Counted from the first letter of the stretch, positions 33,447-43,068 are shown. The stretch is 64,000 bases of DNA from Pontibacillus chungwhensis (GCF_030166655.1 NZ_CP126446.1:3906001-3970000), one strand, 5' to 3'. Notes: generated from the sequence alone by a model not told the origin. A program made the numbers and translations.

Positions 33447-34633
33447 CTTGAATCAAGGGATAGCCAATTGACCAAAACAAGAACAACACATAAAGCCGCA
33501 AAGCTATAATAGATCAATCCAGGCGCTTCTTTCATAAAGATTGCAATCACAGGAGGACCGGCAGCCACGCCTACAAAACGAATGCTGCTATAGATCGACG
33601 TAATGGTTCCCCTTTCTTCTTTAGGGATCCCTTCTGTAATAAAGGCATCCATACAGGGTAAAGCTACCCCAATGCCAGCTCCAGCTACTGATAAGAGGAG
33701 TAAAAAGACCAGCAATCCTGTATCACCCCTGACAAACAAGAAACTAAGAGCTGCCACGCTGTTCCCTGCTACAATCATCCATTTCATAAACGTTTTATTC
33801 TCCCCAATCTTACACCCAGACGTATAGGAAGCGATGCACAGAAAAAGGAGAGGAACAGCTAAATAGAAACCTTTCGTTACCCCTAGCTTCTTAAAATCAT
33901 CTTCTAATACATTTGAGAAGTGAAACAATAAACCAAATAAAACAAACATAAGCACCCCACCTGTTATAAAAACAGAAAAGATCCAGTGCTTGTTCTCTTT
34001 AATTAAATCCTTTGTATTCTTCACAAACTGACCAATCGTTGATTTCTTCTCCTCTTCCTTATCCTTTGGAACCTTTACAAGAAACATGACCAGCAGAATC
34101 GAAACGAGAGAAAGGACCGGAATAAACAGAAATGGAAAATACCAAACCACCACAGCCAACAATGCACCTAGTATAGGACTAAGCACCTTCCCAAATGTAT
34201 TCGCTGTTTCAATAATTCCAAGCCCTTTGCTGATCTCTTTTTGATCCTTAAACATATCCCCAACGGTTGGAATTACAACAGGGAACGCCCCTGAAGCCCC
34301 AATCCCTTGTATGAATCGTCCAACTAAAATAAGCCAGTAGGGATTCTCCATCAACCAGGCTGCAACCGTTGCAATCCCTCCTCCTACTGCGACCGTAATT
34401 AGACTTGGAATGATAATTTTCTTCCTCCCCCATTTGTCAGACAGGTAGCCAAACACGGGAATGAGGGGAATCGCTATTACTGAATAAATGGTGATGATTA
34501 AGCTAGACTGGAAAGACGTGATGTTCATTTCCCGCTCCATCAGGGGGAGTACGGGGATTAACATTGAATTCCCGAGCGTCATCATGAGGGGGATGGACGC
34601 TAGAGCAAATAAGTCCCACCGTTTGTCCTTCAT
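33434..34633 (-). CDS. MFS transporter, probable multidrug efflux
   Basis: The 399-residue, 12-helix protein begins MKDKRWDLFALASIPLMM and continues GNSMLIPVLPLMEREMNIT, a typical DHA1 drug-efflux start. The MFS loop GYLSDKWGRKKIIIP follows helix 2, and GRFIQGIGASGAFPV is the helix-5 antiporter motif C region. GERGT-like loop EERGTITSIYSSIRFVG lies in the second half. ATG 34633 has AGGAG 8 bases upstream; the longer frame (34684) has none. Substrate is unknown. Confidence 0.88.
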   Translation of the reverse strand: MKDKRWDLFALASIPLMMTLGNSMLIPVLPLMEREMNITSFQSSLIITIYSVIAIPLIPVFGYLSDKWGRKKIIIPSLITVAVGGGIATVAAWLMENPYWLILVGRFIQGIGASGAFPVVIPTVGDMFKDQKEISKGLGIIETANTFGKVLSPILGALLAVVVWYFPFLFIPVLSLVSILLVMFLVKVPKDKEEEKKSTIGQFVKNTKDLIKENKHWIFSVFITGGVLMFVLFGLLFHFSNVLEDDFKKLGVTKGFYLAVPLLFLCIASYTSGCKIGENKTFMKWMIVAGNSVAALSFLFVRGDTGLLVFLLLLSVAGAGIGVALPCMDAFITEGIPKEERGTITSIYSSIRFVGVAAGPPVIAIFMKEAPGLIYYSFAALCVVLVLVNWLSLDSSEKS

Positions 34634-34749
34634 ACACATTACTCCTACTATTAAAGATAAATTGCTATAGCTATTTTGTGTCATTTAGGGTGTGTTCCAT
34701 CCCCCTCATTTATTGGAATTTCAATAAGCTCCATCTTCCGAAATGAAGG

Positions 34750-35035
34750 GAGTGTTTCCGTTTGCCGAAATTGAGTGTAAGGTGGTCCTGGAAACCACTC
34801 GCTTTCCTGTGGGGAGCTGGTGAGCCTCCTCAGCCGGCAAGCCGGCTTCCGGGGTCTCACCTAGATTGAAATGTGCAAGCGTGGTGCCTAGGACCGTACG
34901 GATAAGACAGCTTTTTGGAAAAGGCGTTTAGCCTTTGGAAAAAAGATGACTTATCGCGCTAGGTCCTCCACGCTGGAACTAGCCTAGGCTCCACTTCCCG
35001 CGGGAGTCTCGCCGTCCCCGGGCAAGCCCTACCTT
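34750..35035. repeat. Long-hairpin repeat, copy R2 (interrupted)
   Basis: The left half carries GTGTTTCCGTT, AAGGTGGTCCTGGAAACCACTC, GCTTTCCTGTGGGGAGC and GAGCCTCC, and the right half carries CCTAGGCTCC, CCCGCGGGAGTCTCG and CCCCGGGCAAGCCCTACC. The halves are separated by a 118-bp insert at 34865-34982. The closing stems do not match each other, so this copy looks chimeric. It fills most of the 34634-35227 gap, which otherwise shows only a promoter region for the next gene. Confidence 0.75.
34865..34982. mobile_element. 118-bp hairpin element inserted in repeat R2
   Basis: The insert is flanked by CCTAG on both sides (34860-34864, 34983-34987) and absent from the other copies. Its outer halves GCGTGGTGCCTAGGAC and GTCCTCCACGC and inner halves CGGATAAG and CTTATCG, then CTTTTTGGAAAAGGC and GCCTTTGGAAAAAAG, make one long imperfect hairpin. 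It has no coding capacity and resembles a MITE or a palindromic REP-like unit. Confidence 0.55.
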
Positions 35036-35227
35036 AAATTTGAATAACGCCTCCACGTAATGTGGGATGGAAGGAACGCAAGCTTTTTTAGATACAAAAA
35101 ACCAACGATCTCAATTCCAAATGTTCGATATAAAAAGGCGATATAAAACCATTTAAAATCAAAACCAATTTTACAAAAGGCGTATGCCAAAAGAGATGAT
35201 ACAATAGAGAAAAAGGAGAGGATTTTC

Positions 35228-36148
35228 ATGAAACAGTTATCACAGGAGGCTTTTAAACGGGCGCGCAATTGGGTCATGATGAATGGGCGGCCGCTTGAGC
35301 AGGCTTTGTTTGCACATGAGTTTGAGAATGGGCCGGCTGATGATGTTTTAAATGCCCTTCATGCCTATCAGAACGTGGATGGGGGTTTTGGCAATGGCTT
35401 AGAGCCGGATATTCAGTTGCCTGATTCGTCCCCGATTGCAACGTCGGTGGCACTTCAGCACTTGGTTCGGTTTGCGGAGGAGCCTAAGGCAGATACAATG
35501 ATCCGCGAGGCGATTCGTTATTTGGAATACTCATTTTTAGAAGAAAGACAAGGTTGGTTGGCTGTACCTGAGAAAAGTAACGATTTTCCTCATGCATTCT
35601 GGTGGACGGTCCATGAGAACGGAATGTCTTGGATTGATGCGAATTGGGGGAATCCTAGTGCTGAGTTAATTGGCTACTTGTACTTATTTGAAGAATACGT
35701 AACTGCCTTACATATTCCAAAGTTAATCGATCAAGCGATCCAGCATTTCCTAAGCTTAGAGTCCTTCGATTCTGAACATGAGGTGTATTGTTATTTGCGT
35801 CTATTCGCGATGGTTCCATCTCAGCGCACTGAAAAGGTAGAGCGACAATTAACGAAAGCTGTTCAATCGCTCGTTAAATTGGATAGGGAGAATTGGGAGA
35901 ACTATGTACCATTCCCACTTAAATTTATCCCCTCCCCTGGCTCTCCTGACTTTGGAATTCCGTCTTTTAAAGTCGAAGACAACTTGGATTTCTTTGTAGA
36001 GAAGATCGAAGAGAATGGAAAGCTAACGCCTACATGGGAGTGGAATGATTATCCAGAATCTTGGGAGAAAGCTTACCAGCACTGGAGTGGTATCCTTACA
36101 GAAGGTACTCTTAGTGCTTTAAGCCGCTTTGAGCGTCTTTCCAAATAA
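35228..36148 (+). CDS. Prenyltransferase/terpene-cyclase-like alpha-toroid protein
   Basis: The 306-residue soluble protein contains HAYQNVDGGFGNGLEPDIQ (about 48-66), a QxxDGGFG repeat of the squalene-cyclase/prenyltransferase alpha-alpha toroid, and helices with spacing like that fold, for example AIRYLEYSFLEERQGWLAVPE. A DxDD cyclase motif is not evident, so enzymatic activity is doubtful. AAAAAGGAGAGG lies 8 bases before ATG 35228. It stands alone with its own terminator. The call rests on one clear repeat and general shape. Confidence 0.65.
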   Translation: MKQLSQEAFKRARNWVMMNGRPLEQALFAHEFENGPADDVLNALHAYQNVDGGFGNGLEPDIQLPDSSPIATSVALQHLVRFAEEPKADTMIREAIRYLEYSFLEERQGWLAVPEKSNDFPHAFWWTVHENGMSWIDANWGNPSAELIGYLYLFEEYVTALHIPKLIDQAIQHFLSLESFDSEHEVYCYLRLFAMVPSQRTEKVERQLTKAVQSLVKLDRENWENYVPFPLKFIPSPGSPDFGIPSFKVEDNLDFFVEKIEENGKLTPTWEWNDYPESWEKAYQHWSGILTEGTLSALSRFERLSK

Positions 36149-36153
36149 TCTAC

Positions 36154-36194
36154 AAAACCCGGTTTTAGCATGGCGCTAAAACCGGGTTTTTGTT
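36154..36194. terminator. Bidirectional terminator
   Basis: AAAACCCGGTTTTAGC and GCTAAAACCGGGTTTT pair perfectly over 16 bp around a short loop. Confidence 0.92.
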
Positions 36195-36496
36195 TAATCT
36201 GTAATAATCATGCCCGGAGCTTCTGTTAAGTACTGCATAAGATTGTCTACGTCCGCTTGTACCTTCTGCCACTGATCAGATGCCAAAGCTTTTTGTAAAC
36301 GGTCTTTGTTGTCAAATTCAATTTCAGTCACTTGATACACATCCTGTTTCGTATGAACAGAATGAGAAACGGAATGGATGACGGTGTTGATGACACCCTC
36401 CATCGAATTGGCTAAAGGCATATGGATTTCTTCATAATAATCTTTAAATGCTTGTTGATCCGTCGGGGGCGGATACATGACCATGATTTTTGCCAT
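36194..36496 (-). CDS. EthD family reductase-like small protein
   Basis: The 100-residue dimeric alpha/beta-barrel protein starts AKIMVMYPPPTDQQAFKDYY followed by EEIHMPLANSMEGV, the EthD signature (YPPP...H.PL). Family members include accessory proteins of ether degradation and small redox or cofactor-binding proteins; no specific activity is clear. The frame opens at 36520, but CAGGAGGGA sits 7 bases before ATG 36496. It is monocistronic, divergent from the cytochrome bd genes. Confidence 0.85.
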   Translation of the reverse strand: MAKIMVMYPPPTDQQAFKDYYEEIHMPLANSMEGVINTVIHSVSHSVHTKQDVYQVTEIEFDNKDRLQKALASDQWQKVQADVDNLMQYLTEAPGMIITD

Positions 36497-36643
36497 CTTA
36501 ATCCCTCCTGCATCTTTCATTCCCCTATCCTCCGTACGACAAACAACGATTCACCCACTTGGAACACCCTCCAAATCCATGCATAAATTCCAAAAGGTAT
36601 CGGCATAACTAAACTGACATCGAAACCAATAATGAGGTGAGTA

Positions 36644-37978
36644 GTGGTGGATACAGTTATGCTGGCACGTGCTCTATTTGGCACGTCTCTTGGCTTTCAC
36701 ATTATTTATGCCACGATCGGGGTAGGTGTGCCCCTGATGATTATCGTGGCTGAACTTATGTATATCATTACCAAAGACGAAGATTACAAGATCATGGCAA
36801 AGCGATGGACAAAAGGCTTTGCCATCTTATTAGCTGTTGCGATTGCATCAGGAACCATAGTAGGGGTATTAATTTCTCTCTTATTCCCTGGATTCATGCA
36901 AATCGTCGGGCAAGTCATTGCCTTACCTTTCCAAATTGAGATCTTTGCTTTCCTAATAGAAGCCGTCTTTATGTCGATCTACCTCTATGCAGCTGATCGA
37001 TTACCGACCCCGCTTCGCTTAATCAGTATCATTTCTGTGGCCATTGGGGCCGCTGCATCAGCTATTTTAATTACCGATGCTCATGCCTGGATGAACACAC
37101 CGGCCGGTTTTGAAATGAATGCTAACGGAGAAGTCATAAACGTGAATCCTTGGCGCGCCTTTTTTAATCCGAGTTTTGCCGTTACCGCTATCCACGTTAC
37201 GGTATCTGCCTATATGACCGTTGCCTTTCTTGTTGGATCCATCGCAGCAGCTCGCTTGCTTAAAAGTACGATCACAGATCAGGAACGCCGCTACCATAAG
37301 AAGAGCATTACGCTTGCGATCTACATTGGAGCAATCATGTCTCTTGCTACAGCCATAAACGGACACGAAACGGCTCAGATGCTCCATGAATACAATCCTC
37401 GTAAATTAGCGGCAGCAGAAGGTTTGTTTGAAACCACTACACATGCCCCCCTCTCTGTCGGAGGTTGGACATCACGTGAAGATGAAGAAGTAAAATATGC
37501 GATTGAAATTCCTTATGCCTTAAGTTTTCTGGCAGGTGACCGCTTTGACACCGAAGTCAAAGGGCTCAAAGAGTATCCTGAAGAGCTATGGCCTCCCCTT
37601 TTCGTCCATACTTTGTTCAACGTCATGGTCGGAATCGGCACCATGCTTATAGGCTTATCCTTCTTCGCGATCTTCTGGAGATGGATTCTGAAAAAAGAGC
37701 TCCCCGGATGGATGCTTGCTCTCTTTGTAGGCGGAGGACCTCTTGCGATTATCGGAATTGAGGCCGGGTGGTGCTTTAGCTGTATAGGCAGACAACCCTA
37801 TACCATTGTCAATGTCTTAAAAACCAGTGACGCCGCCACTCACGCTAATAACGTCGGAATCTTATTCGCTTTATTTGTGACGCTCTATTGTATCTTGCTT
37901 ATTGTAACCGTAGCCGTGATGGTCTCCTACTTTAAGCGTCACCCTGTAGAACCAGAACTTGTTGAGAAAGGGGTATAA
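36644..37978 (+). CDS. cydA: Cytochrome bd-type ubiquinol oxidase subunit I (YthA/CydA)
   Basis: This 444-residue membrane subunit carries the haems of a bd-type quinol oxidase. His19 in GTSLGFHIIYATIG is the b595/d-side axial ligand position, GHETAQMLHEYNPRKLAAAEG is a conserved helix, and GWCFSCIGRQPYTI is the C-terminal signature. The quinol loop (between helices 6 and 7) is short, as in Gram-positive and CIO-type enzymes. GTG 36644 has GAGGTGA upstream; GTG 36647 is possible. It overlaps none of cydB, which follows after 3 bases. The cydCD assembly transporter is absent here. Confidence 0.92.
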   Translation: MVDTVMLARALFGTSLGFHIIYATIGVGVPLMIIVAELMYIITKDEDYKIMAKRWTKGFAILLAVAIASGTIVGVLISLLFPGFMQIVGQVIALPFQIEIFAFLIEAVFMSIYLYAADRLPTPLRLISIISVAIGAAASAILITDAHAWMNTPAGFEMNANGEVINVNPWRAFFNPSFAVTAIHVTVSAYMTVAFLVGSIAAARLLKSTITDQERRYHKKSITLAIYIGAIMSLATAINGHETAQMLHEYNPRKLAAAEGLFETTTHAPLSVGGWTSREDEEVKYAIEIPYALSFLAGDRFDTEVKGLKEYPEELWPPLFVHTLFNVMVGIGTMLIGLSFFAIFWRWILKKELPGWMLALFVGGGPLAIIGIEAGWCFSCIGRQPYTIVNVLKTSDAATHANNVGILFALFVTLYCILLIVTVAVMVSYFKRHPVEPELVEKGV

Positions 37979-37981
37979 GAA

Positions 37982-39007
37982 ATGGAAGAATCCTTACTGG
38001 CTGTCGCAATCCTTTGGAGTATTCTTTTTCTATACTCTATTACCGGGTCTATGGACTTTGGAGCTGGTTTCTGGGGTATGGTGTACGGAAAAAGAAAAGA
38101 TTCGACAGCTTCTAAAATAGCAAACCGATTCCTCTCACCTACCTGGGAAGTGACAAATGTATTTCTCGTATTATTTGTCGTGTCTCTCGTGGCGTTCTTC
38201 CCTTTCGCCGCCGGTATGCTCGCTACTGTTCTCTTGCTACCAGTCGGGCTTGGTCTGATTTTATTAACCATTCGTACAACCTTTATGGTATTTGAAGGGA
38301 AGACAGAACGATTTAAAGATCTTCTGCGCATTACGTCCGGGGTGACAGGGTTAGTCCTTCCCGCACTCCTTGTTAGTATATTACCCATAACACTTGGGGG
38401 CTTCATAGCTTTTGAGGAAGGCTATCCGCAATTGTTATACGGAAAGCTATTATCTAGTGTGACGGTTTACATGCATATTGCTTTTGGCCTTAGCACGGCA
38501 CTCTTTCTCTCTGCTTTGTTCTTAGCCGATTATGCACGTGAAGCAGGTGATGAGACGGCTTACCATACGTATCGCCGTCACGCAATCTGGCTTGGACCTT
38601 TATCTTTAATTATTGCGGTCTTAACGATATTCACTATGCCAGAAGAAGCATCCTGGATCGTAGAAAATTTCCGCGAGAATATGTATGGTTTTGGTATGTC
38701 CGTCACGCTGTTTTTAATCGGGTATGTATTGCTGTTTGTTAAGCGACCAAATGGTGATGTTGGATACTCCCGCTTGTCCGTTGTGTTTGTCGTACTTCAA
38801 TACGGGTTTGCCATTTATGCCTACGGATCGGCTCATTTGCCGTATATGGTGTATCCTCATTTAACTATTGAGGAAGGATTCACAAATCCAACGATGTTTA
38901 ATCAATTACTCATCGCTTACATCATTGGACTTTGCATCCTGGTTCCTGCTTTCATTCTTCACTGGAAACTGTTCCTAAAAGATAAACGCTATTTAAAACA
39001 AGACTAA
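37982..39007 (+). CDS. cydB: Cytochrome bd-type ubiquinol oxidase subunit II (YthB/CydB)
   Basis: The 341-residue, eight- to nine-helix partner of the preceding subunit. Family marks are the N-terminal AILWSILFLYSITGSMDFGAGFWG (the CydB start with a conserved Asp) and LSPTWEVTNVFLVLFVVSLVAFFP. It is directly downstream of cydA on the same transcript and followed by a terminator. Gram-positive YthAB is a second bd oxidase in B. subtilis; whether this organism also has cydABCD elsewhere cannot be seen. Confidence 0.92.
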   Translation: MEESLLAVAILWSILFLYSITGSMDFGAGFWGMVYGKRKDSTASKIANRFLSPTWEVTNVFLVLFVVSLVAFFPFAAGMLATVLLLPVGLGLILLTIRTTFMVFEGKTERFKDLLRITSGVTGLVLPALLVSILPITLGGFIAFEEGYPQLLYGKLLSSVTVYMHIAFGLSTALFLSALFLADYAREAGDETAYHTYRRHAIWLGPLSLIIAVLTIFTMPEEASWIVENFRENMYGFGMSVTLFLIGYVLLFVKRPNGDVGYSRLSVVFVVLQYGFAIYAYGSAHLPYMVYPHLTIEEGFTNPTMFNQLLIAYIIGLCILVPAFILHWKLFLKDKRYLKQD

Positions 39008-39050
39008 AAAAAGAGCATGAGATCGCTTTTCGATCCCATGCTCCTTTTTA
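39007..39050. terminator. Bidirectional terminator
   Basis: GAGCATGAGATCG and CGATCCCATGCTC pair with one mismatch, with an A-tract before and TTTTTA after. Confidence 0.9.
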
Positions 39051-39695
39051 TTAACGATAACCTTCTTCGTCTTTTTCCTGCAAAGAAATGAGAATATAAA
39101 TAAGCGGTCCGAGTAGTGGCAAAAATCCTAACGGCCAGTAGCTCTTTAGTGAGGAGCCCTTATGATAGTAAGTGTGATGCGCAATCCCTAGCAAAGAGAG
39201 AAGGGTCAGCATTATGAAATCGATCGTCATCGTATGTACAAACCGTGACTCCAAAAAGGCTTCTTGATAGGCAATCATACTTCCATATCCTACTCCGTAT
39301 CCCACTAAACCAACTGATAAGATAAGAAGGACAAGCGGGAAAGTGCGTCCTTTGAGAATCTCATACACCTTCTCAGAAGTACGATTCTTTCTTTTACGGC
39401 TTTCATAATGAAAGATAAAGTATGGAAATAAAGCGAAAGCTCCTAAAACAAATGAACCGAGCACAAATGGCCACGCTGGTATGGAAGCACGATCTTCGGT
39501 CACTAAAAGGATCGCAAAAACCATAGGCCATACGCCAAGCAAACTAAAAACGGCTACTAACATAGGATCAGGAGCATCCATTGTTAGTATTTGCGTAAGG
39601 TAGTCGGTATCCCCTTCTTTAATAGGAGCTAGAAAGAAGGCATAGACGATAAAGAGAAGCCAGATCGCTAACATGATGGACTTCAGTTGTCTCAT
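39051..39695 (-). CDS. Hypothetical membrane protein
   Basis: This 214-residue protein has about six hydrophobic helices, including LVAVFSLLGVWPMVFAILL, and a short basic loop SRKRKNRTSEK in the middle. I do not recognise a family with certainty. Its ATG overlaps the stop codon of the upstream 64-residue gene (TAATG), so the two are translationally coupled and probably work in the same process. It ends at the terminator shared with cydB. Confidence 0.72.
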   Translation of the reverse strand: MRQLKSIMLAIWLLFIVYAFFLAPIKEGDTDYLTQILTMDAPDPMLVAVFSLLGVWPMVFAILLVTEDRASIPAWPFVLGSFVLGAFALFPYFIFHYESRKRKNRTSEKVYEILKGRTFPLVLLILSVGLVGYGVGYGSMIAYQEAFLESRFVHTMTIDFIMLTLLSLLGIAHHTYYHKGSSLKSYWPLGFLPLLGPLIYILISLQEKDEEGYR

Positions 39696-39889
39696 TAACG
39701 ATCAGCCTCCCAGTCCTTTTTAAAACGCTCAATCTTCCCTTCAATATCTTTCATCATTTGTAATAAACGATCCAAGTCTTCCGGGTCGGTATGAGCGCTA
39801 TCCATTGACTCAACCACCTCCGACAGCATATGAAATCGGTTCGTTAAGTATTGAAGCTGCGATGCTTTATCTTCTACGGATTTCCCCAT
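39695..39889 (-). CDS. SE1561 family small protein
   Basis: The 64-residue hydrophilic protein reads KASQLQYLTNRFHMLSEVVE and then a predicted coiled coil (LDRLLQMMKDIEGKIERFKKDW). It fits the small SE1561-like family of Bacilli, of unknown function. AAAGGAGGGATCAT gives a strong ribosome site. It heads a two-gene unit with the membrane protein that starts at its stop codon. Confidence 0.72.
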   Translation of the reverse strand: MGKSVEDKASQLQYLTNRFHMLSEVVESMDSAHTDPEDLDRLLQMMKDIEGKIERFKKDWEADR

Positions 39890-40000
39890 ATGATCCCTCC
39901 TTTCTATTCTTTTCTCTAACCTCTTTTATAATAAACCTTTCAATCATTCTTATTACGACAAAAACCCCGCAACCACTCCCCGTGACTGCAGGATTTTTAA

Positions 40001-42037
40001 CTATGATAAAATTTTTCGATGTAAGAGGCATGCCTTCTCAACTTCCTCTGGAAGAAGAGGCTTGAAGTAATAGTAGCCTTGTATATAGTCACAGGAATAC
40101 GAATGAAGAAGGTCAGCCTGGTCGGCATGCTCAACTCCTTCAACTGTCACTTCCATTCCGAGGTGCTGTGCCAATGAGATGATGGTGGATACAATCGATT
40201 GTTGCTTCTGATCATGAACAAGATCGTCCACAAATGACTTATCGATCTTTAGTGTATCAATCGGTAACCGTTGTAAATAATTTAGTGAAGAAAGGCCTGT
40301 CCCGAAATCATCCAGGGCTATGCGGATTCCTAATTTCCTTAGGTGATCGAGTGTATTAACCGCTTCATCAATATTTTTCATAACGGAGGTTTCAGTGATC
40401 TCGAGTTCAACCTTACTTGGGGCCATGTTGTATTCCCCAACTAAGTCATGAACCATCTTATAAACGTTCCCGTACTGAAAATGAATGGCGGAAACGTTAA
40501 TCGAAACGCGATCAATTGGAATGCCAGATTCCTCCCACACCTTCATCTGATGGATCGCTGTACGCATTACCCATTCCGTAATGGAGACAATCAGTCCGTT
40601 CTTCTCAGCCAAAGGAATGAATTCTCCCGGCGAGATGGAACCAAGAGAGGGGTGATTCCAACGAATAAGGGCCTCTACTTTATTAACCTCAGAGGTGGTC
40701 GCTGTCACTTTAGGCTGATACCTTAATGTAAACTGCTCCCGCGAAGCTGCTTGGCGGAGTTCTGATAAGAGATAACGACCTCGTTCATTTGAATGAACAG
40801 AAGAACTGTAGATCTGAATCGTATTCCGGCCAATTTCTTTTGCATAATGAAGGGCTTGTTCCGCTTCACTAAATAGATCATCTTCGCAATCTGGATCAAA
40901 CACTTTCATACTCGCTCCAATGGATAGAGTCGTCTTAAACTGAAACTGTTCATAGGAAAATGTCATCCCTTTTATCTTCTCTTGAATGTCTTCAAGCATA
41001 TGCCATAGTTGGCTGTACGACACATCTTTTCGTACTAAGACTCCGAAGCGATTTCCGTCAAGGCGTGCAATGGTTAAATTAGGATTGTCAAACGCCATAA
41101 TAGCCTCACCCAGTTGGGATAGCACCTTGTCCCCTGCCTTGTACCCAAATGAGTCATTTACCCATTTAAAGTGATCGACATCAAATAAAATACAAACAAT
41201 CTTATGTTGCTTATTCCTGGCTTTCTTCAATAACTCTTCGTATTTCATAAGGAAATGCAATCGATTTGGTAACCCTGTAAGCAAATCATAATACGCTAAG
41301 TGCATCGTGCTGCGGTTTTCGACTCGTGAGAGCAAGATAACAGCAGATAACACAAGCGACATAATTAAAGAAACAGATAAGATCAGAAATACTTTGTTGC
41401 CAGTCACTTCCGTAGACAACTGCGCTCCCTCTTCGATATAAAAACGGACGGATTTCATACCAATGTAATGCATGCTAGCAATCCCTCCTCCCATCAAGAG
41501 GGCGCTTAATCCTTTATAAAAAACAAATTGCTTGGATTGCACTACTTTAAAGAGTAAAAGTGCTATAAAAGAGACGACTACCGCTACCATTAAAGAAAGG
41601 AAGACATAGCCTATATTATATTCCATGCTCACCCCTGGTATGGTCATGGCCTTCATCCCTAAATAATGCATCGATGTAATCCCTATTCCCATGAAAAAGG
41701 ACGAACTGAGTGTAGGAATTCTTCCTGCGATTTCTTTATCTAAAATATAAAAAGCTATGTAAGAGGAACCAATTGCAGGAATAATCGATAAAAAGGTCAT
41801 CCACCAGTTATAATGCACCGGCAACCCCACTTCAAATGCTGTCATTCCAATAAAGTGCATCGACCAGATGCTTAACCCCATCGTTGTCGCACCGACACCT
41901 AGCCAAATCCGTTTCATTTCTCTTCTTGAACGCATGATATGCTGACAGATATCTAATGCGAGGTAAGAGCCAATAATGGCCACCGTAATTGAAAGTAAGA
42001 CAATTTCTTTGTCGTAATACCCCAGTATTTCTTGCAT
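40001..42037 (-). CDS. MHYT-GGDEF-EAL cyclic-di-GMP protein (degenerate GGDEF)
   Basis: The ~678-residue membrane protein has an MHYT sensor (about 1-240) with three SMHFIGM/SMHYLGM/SMHYIGM motifs within seven helices, thought to bind copper and sense gases. A GGDEF domain follows (about 260-410), but the signature is RLDGNRFGVL instead of GGDEF, so cyclase activity is unlikely. The EAL domain (about 430-670) keeps VEALIRW, EITETS, LDDFGTGLSS, KIDKSFV and VEGVE, so phosphodiesterase activity is probable. Start ATG 42037 has GGGGAG 8 bases upstream. It is monocistronic. Confidence 0.92.
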   Translation of the reverse strand: MQEILGYYDKEIVLLSITVAIIGSYLALDICQHIMRSRREMKRIWLGVGATTMGLSIWSMHFIGMTAFEVGLPVHYNWWMTFLSIIPAIGSSYIAFYILDKEIAGRIPTLSSSFFMGIGITSMHYLGMKAMTIPGVSMEYNIGYVFLSLMVAVVVSFIALLLFKVVQSKQFVFYKGLSALLMGGGIASMHYIGMKSVRFYIEEGAQLSTEVTGNKVFLILSVSLIMSLVLSAVILLSRVENRSTMHLAYYDLLTGLPNRLHFLMKYEELLKKARNKQHKIVCILFDVDHFKWVNDSFGYKAGDKVLSQLGEAIMAFDNPNLTIARLDGNRFGVLVRKDVSYSQLWHMLEDIQEKIKGMTFSYEQFQFKTTLSIGASMKVFDPDCEDDLFSEAEQALHYAKEIGRNTIQIYSSSVHSNERGRYLLSELRQAASREQFTLRYQPKVTATTSEVNKVEALIRWNHPSLGSISPGEFIPLAEKNGLIVSITEWVMRTAIHQMKVWEESGIPIDRVSINVSAIHFQYGNVYKMVHDLVGEYNMAPSKVELEITETSVMKNIDEAVNTLDHLRKLGIRIALDDFGTGLSSLNYLQRLPIDTLKIDKSFVDDLVHDQKQQSIVSTIISLAQHLGMEVTVEGVEHADQADLLHSYSCDYIQGYYYFKPLLPEEVEKACLLHRKILS

Positions 42038-42183
42038 GCATACCACTCCCCAAAGCCACTGGGTCTTTTTATTTAGATTTTATTACATAATTGGAAGAAG
42101 TGGAATAGTTTACATTGTTAATATTTTTAAGAACCCGGAAAATAAGAGGTTATCCTGTAGGTTTGCCATTCATCTACCTACAA

Positions 42184-42215
42184 AAAAAAGAGCCCAGACA
42201 CGGGCTCTTCTTTCT
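42184..42215 (-). terminator. Terminator of the zinc-ribbon membrane protein gene
   Basis: AGAGCCC and GGGCTCT pair around AGACAC next to an eight-base A-tract (T on the minus strand). Confidence 0.8.
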
Positions 42216-42948
42216 ATAAACCGAATGGATTTAACATGTTATTAATCATTAATTCCTCAGAAAGTATGCGGAACACGATAAAGAATGCGATGTGGAAGAT
42301 CAACGCTGCATATAAAGGATCCAACTTACTGGATGGCGTCCGATAACTGTAAATAGTCAACGTTGCACTAATAAAGATTCCTGCTATCCCTAATAACGCA
42401 AGGTAGCTAACTAGCGTATACATGGTAAGAATAGAGCACACGAAAGCAAGGACTACAAGAACGGTAGGGGCAATCATCCAACTGCCAAACCGGGCTACAA
42501 CAGACTGAATCGATAGCTCAGAATGACCTGGCTTTACCACTCCGAAGAGTACACCAACACATACAGCCATGAGGAGTAACAAATAGAAGAAAGGCTGAAT
42601 GACAACGTTAGAGAAAGAAATGCTCGCCCCCATAAAACCGCCTACTGTTCCTTTTAAAAATACGAAGATGGATAAAGGTATAAACAAACAAAATAAAAGT
42701 ATTGTAATAATTCCATTCACAAATCCAACCCCACTGCTTGTTTCCGCTTGCTGTGTAGGGAACTTTACTGTGTTTACAACATGATGCCAATAGTTTTTGG
42801 ATACTTGCTTGCCTTGATTCAAGTACGTCTTCGCCTGGCTTGATTGTTCTGGTTCACTTGAAGCTGCGACTTGCTGAGTCATCTCACACTTCGGGCAAGA
42901 TCCGTCCTCTTCAACGGGAGCCCCACAATCTGTACAATATTGTTCCAT
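42214..42948 (-). CDS. Zinc-ribbon membrane protein
   Basis: The ~244-residue protein has an N-terminal zinc ribbon CTDCGAPVEEDGSCPKC (two CxxC pairs), a polar linker with Gln/Ser, and five to six membrane helices from about residue 75. It resembles the Bacillaceae group of zinc-ribbon plus membrane proteins (YvbJ-like, DUF6574-like), whose function is unknown. GGAGAGGTGAG lies before ATG 42948. It is monocistronic. Confidence 0.72.
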   Translation of the reverse strand: MEQYCTDCGAPVEEDGSCPKCEMTQQVAASSEPEQSSQAKTYLNQGKQVSKNYWHHVVNTVKFPTQQAETSSGVGFVNGIITILLFCLFIPLSIFVFLKGTVGGFMGASISFSNVVIQPFFYLLLLMAVCVGVLFGVVKPGHSELSIQSVVARFGSWMIAPTVLVVLAFVCSILTMYTLVSYLALLGIAGIFISATLTIYSYRTPSSKLDPLYAALIFHIAFFIVFRILSEELMINNMLNPFGL

Positions 42949-43068
42949 CAACTCACCTCTCCTTACTTCTTGTTAGACTTTTCAAGTATAACAATTTGTT
43001 TCCAATTCGTGTGAAAAAGCCTTATAAAAGAAGTAAGAAGTCCTATAGAAGGACTTCTTTTTTAAAAG

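Noticed and set aside
35029-35277. 82-codon minus-strand frame opposite the alpha-toroid gene start
   Set aside because: It has no ribosome site, crosses the promoter and start of a well supported gene, and its end lies in a repeat.
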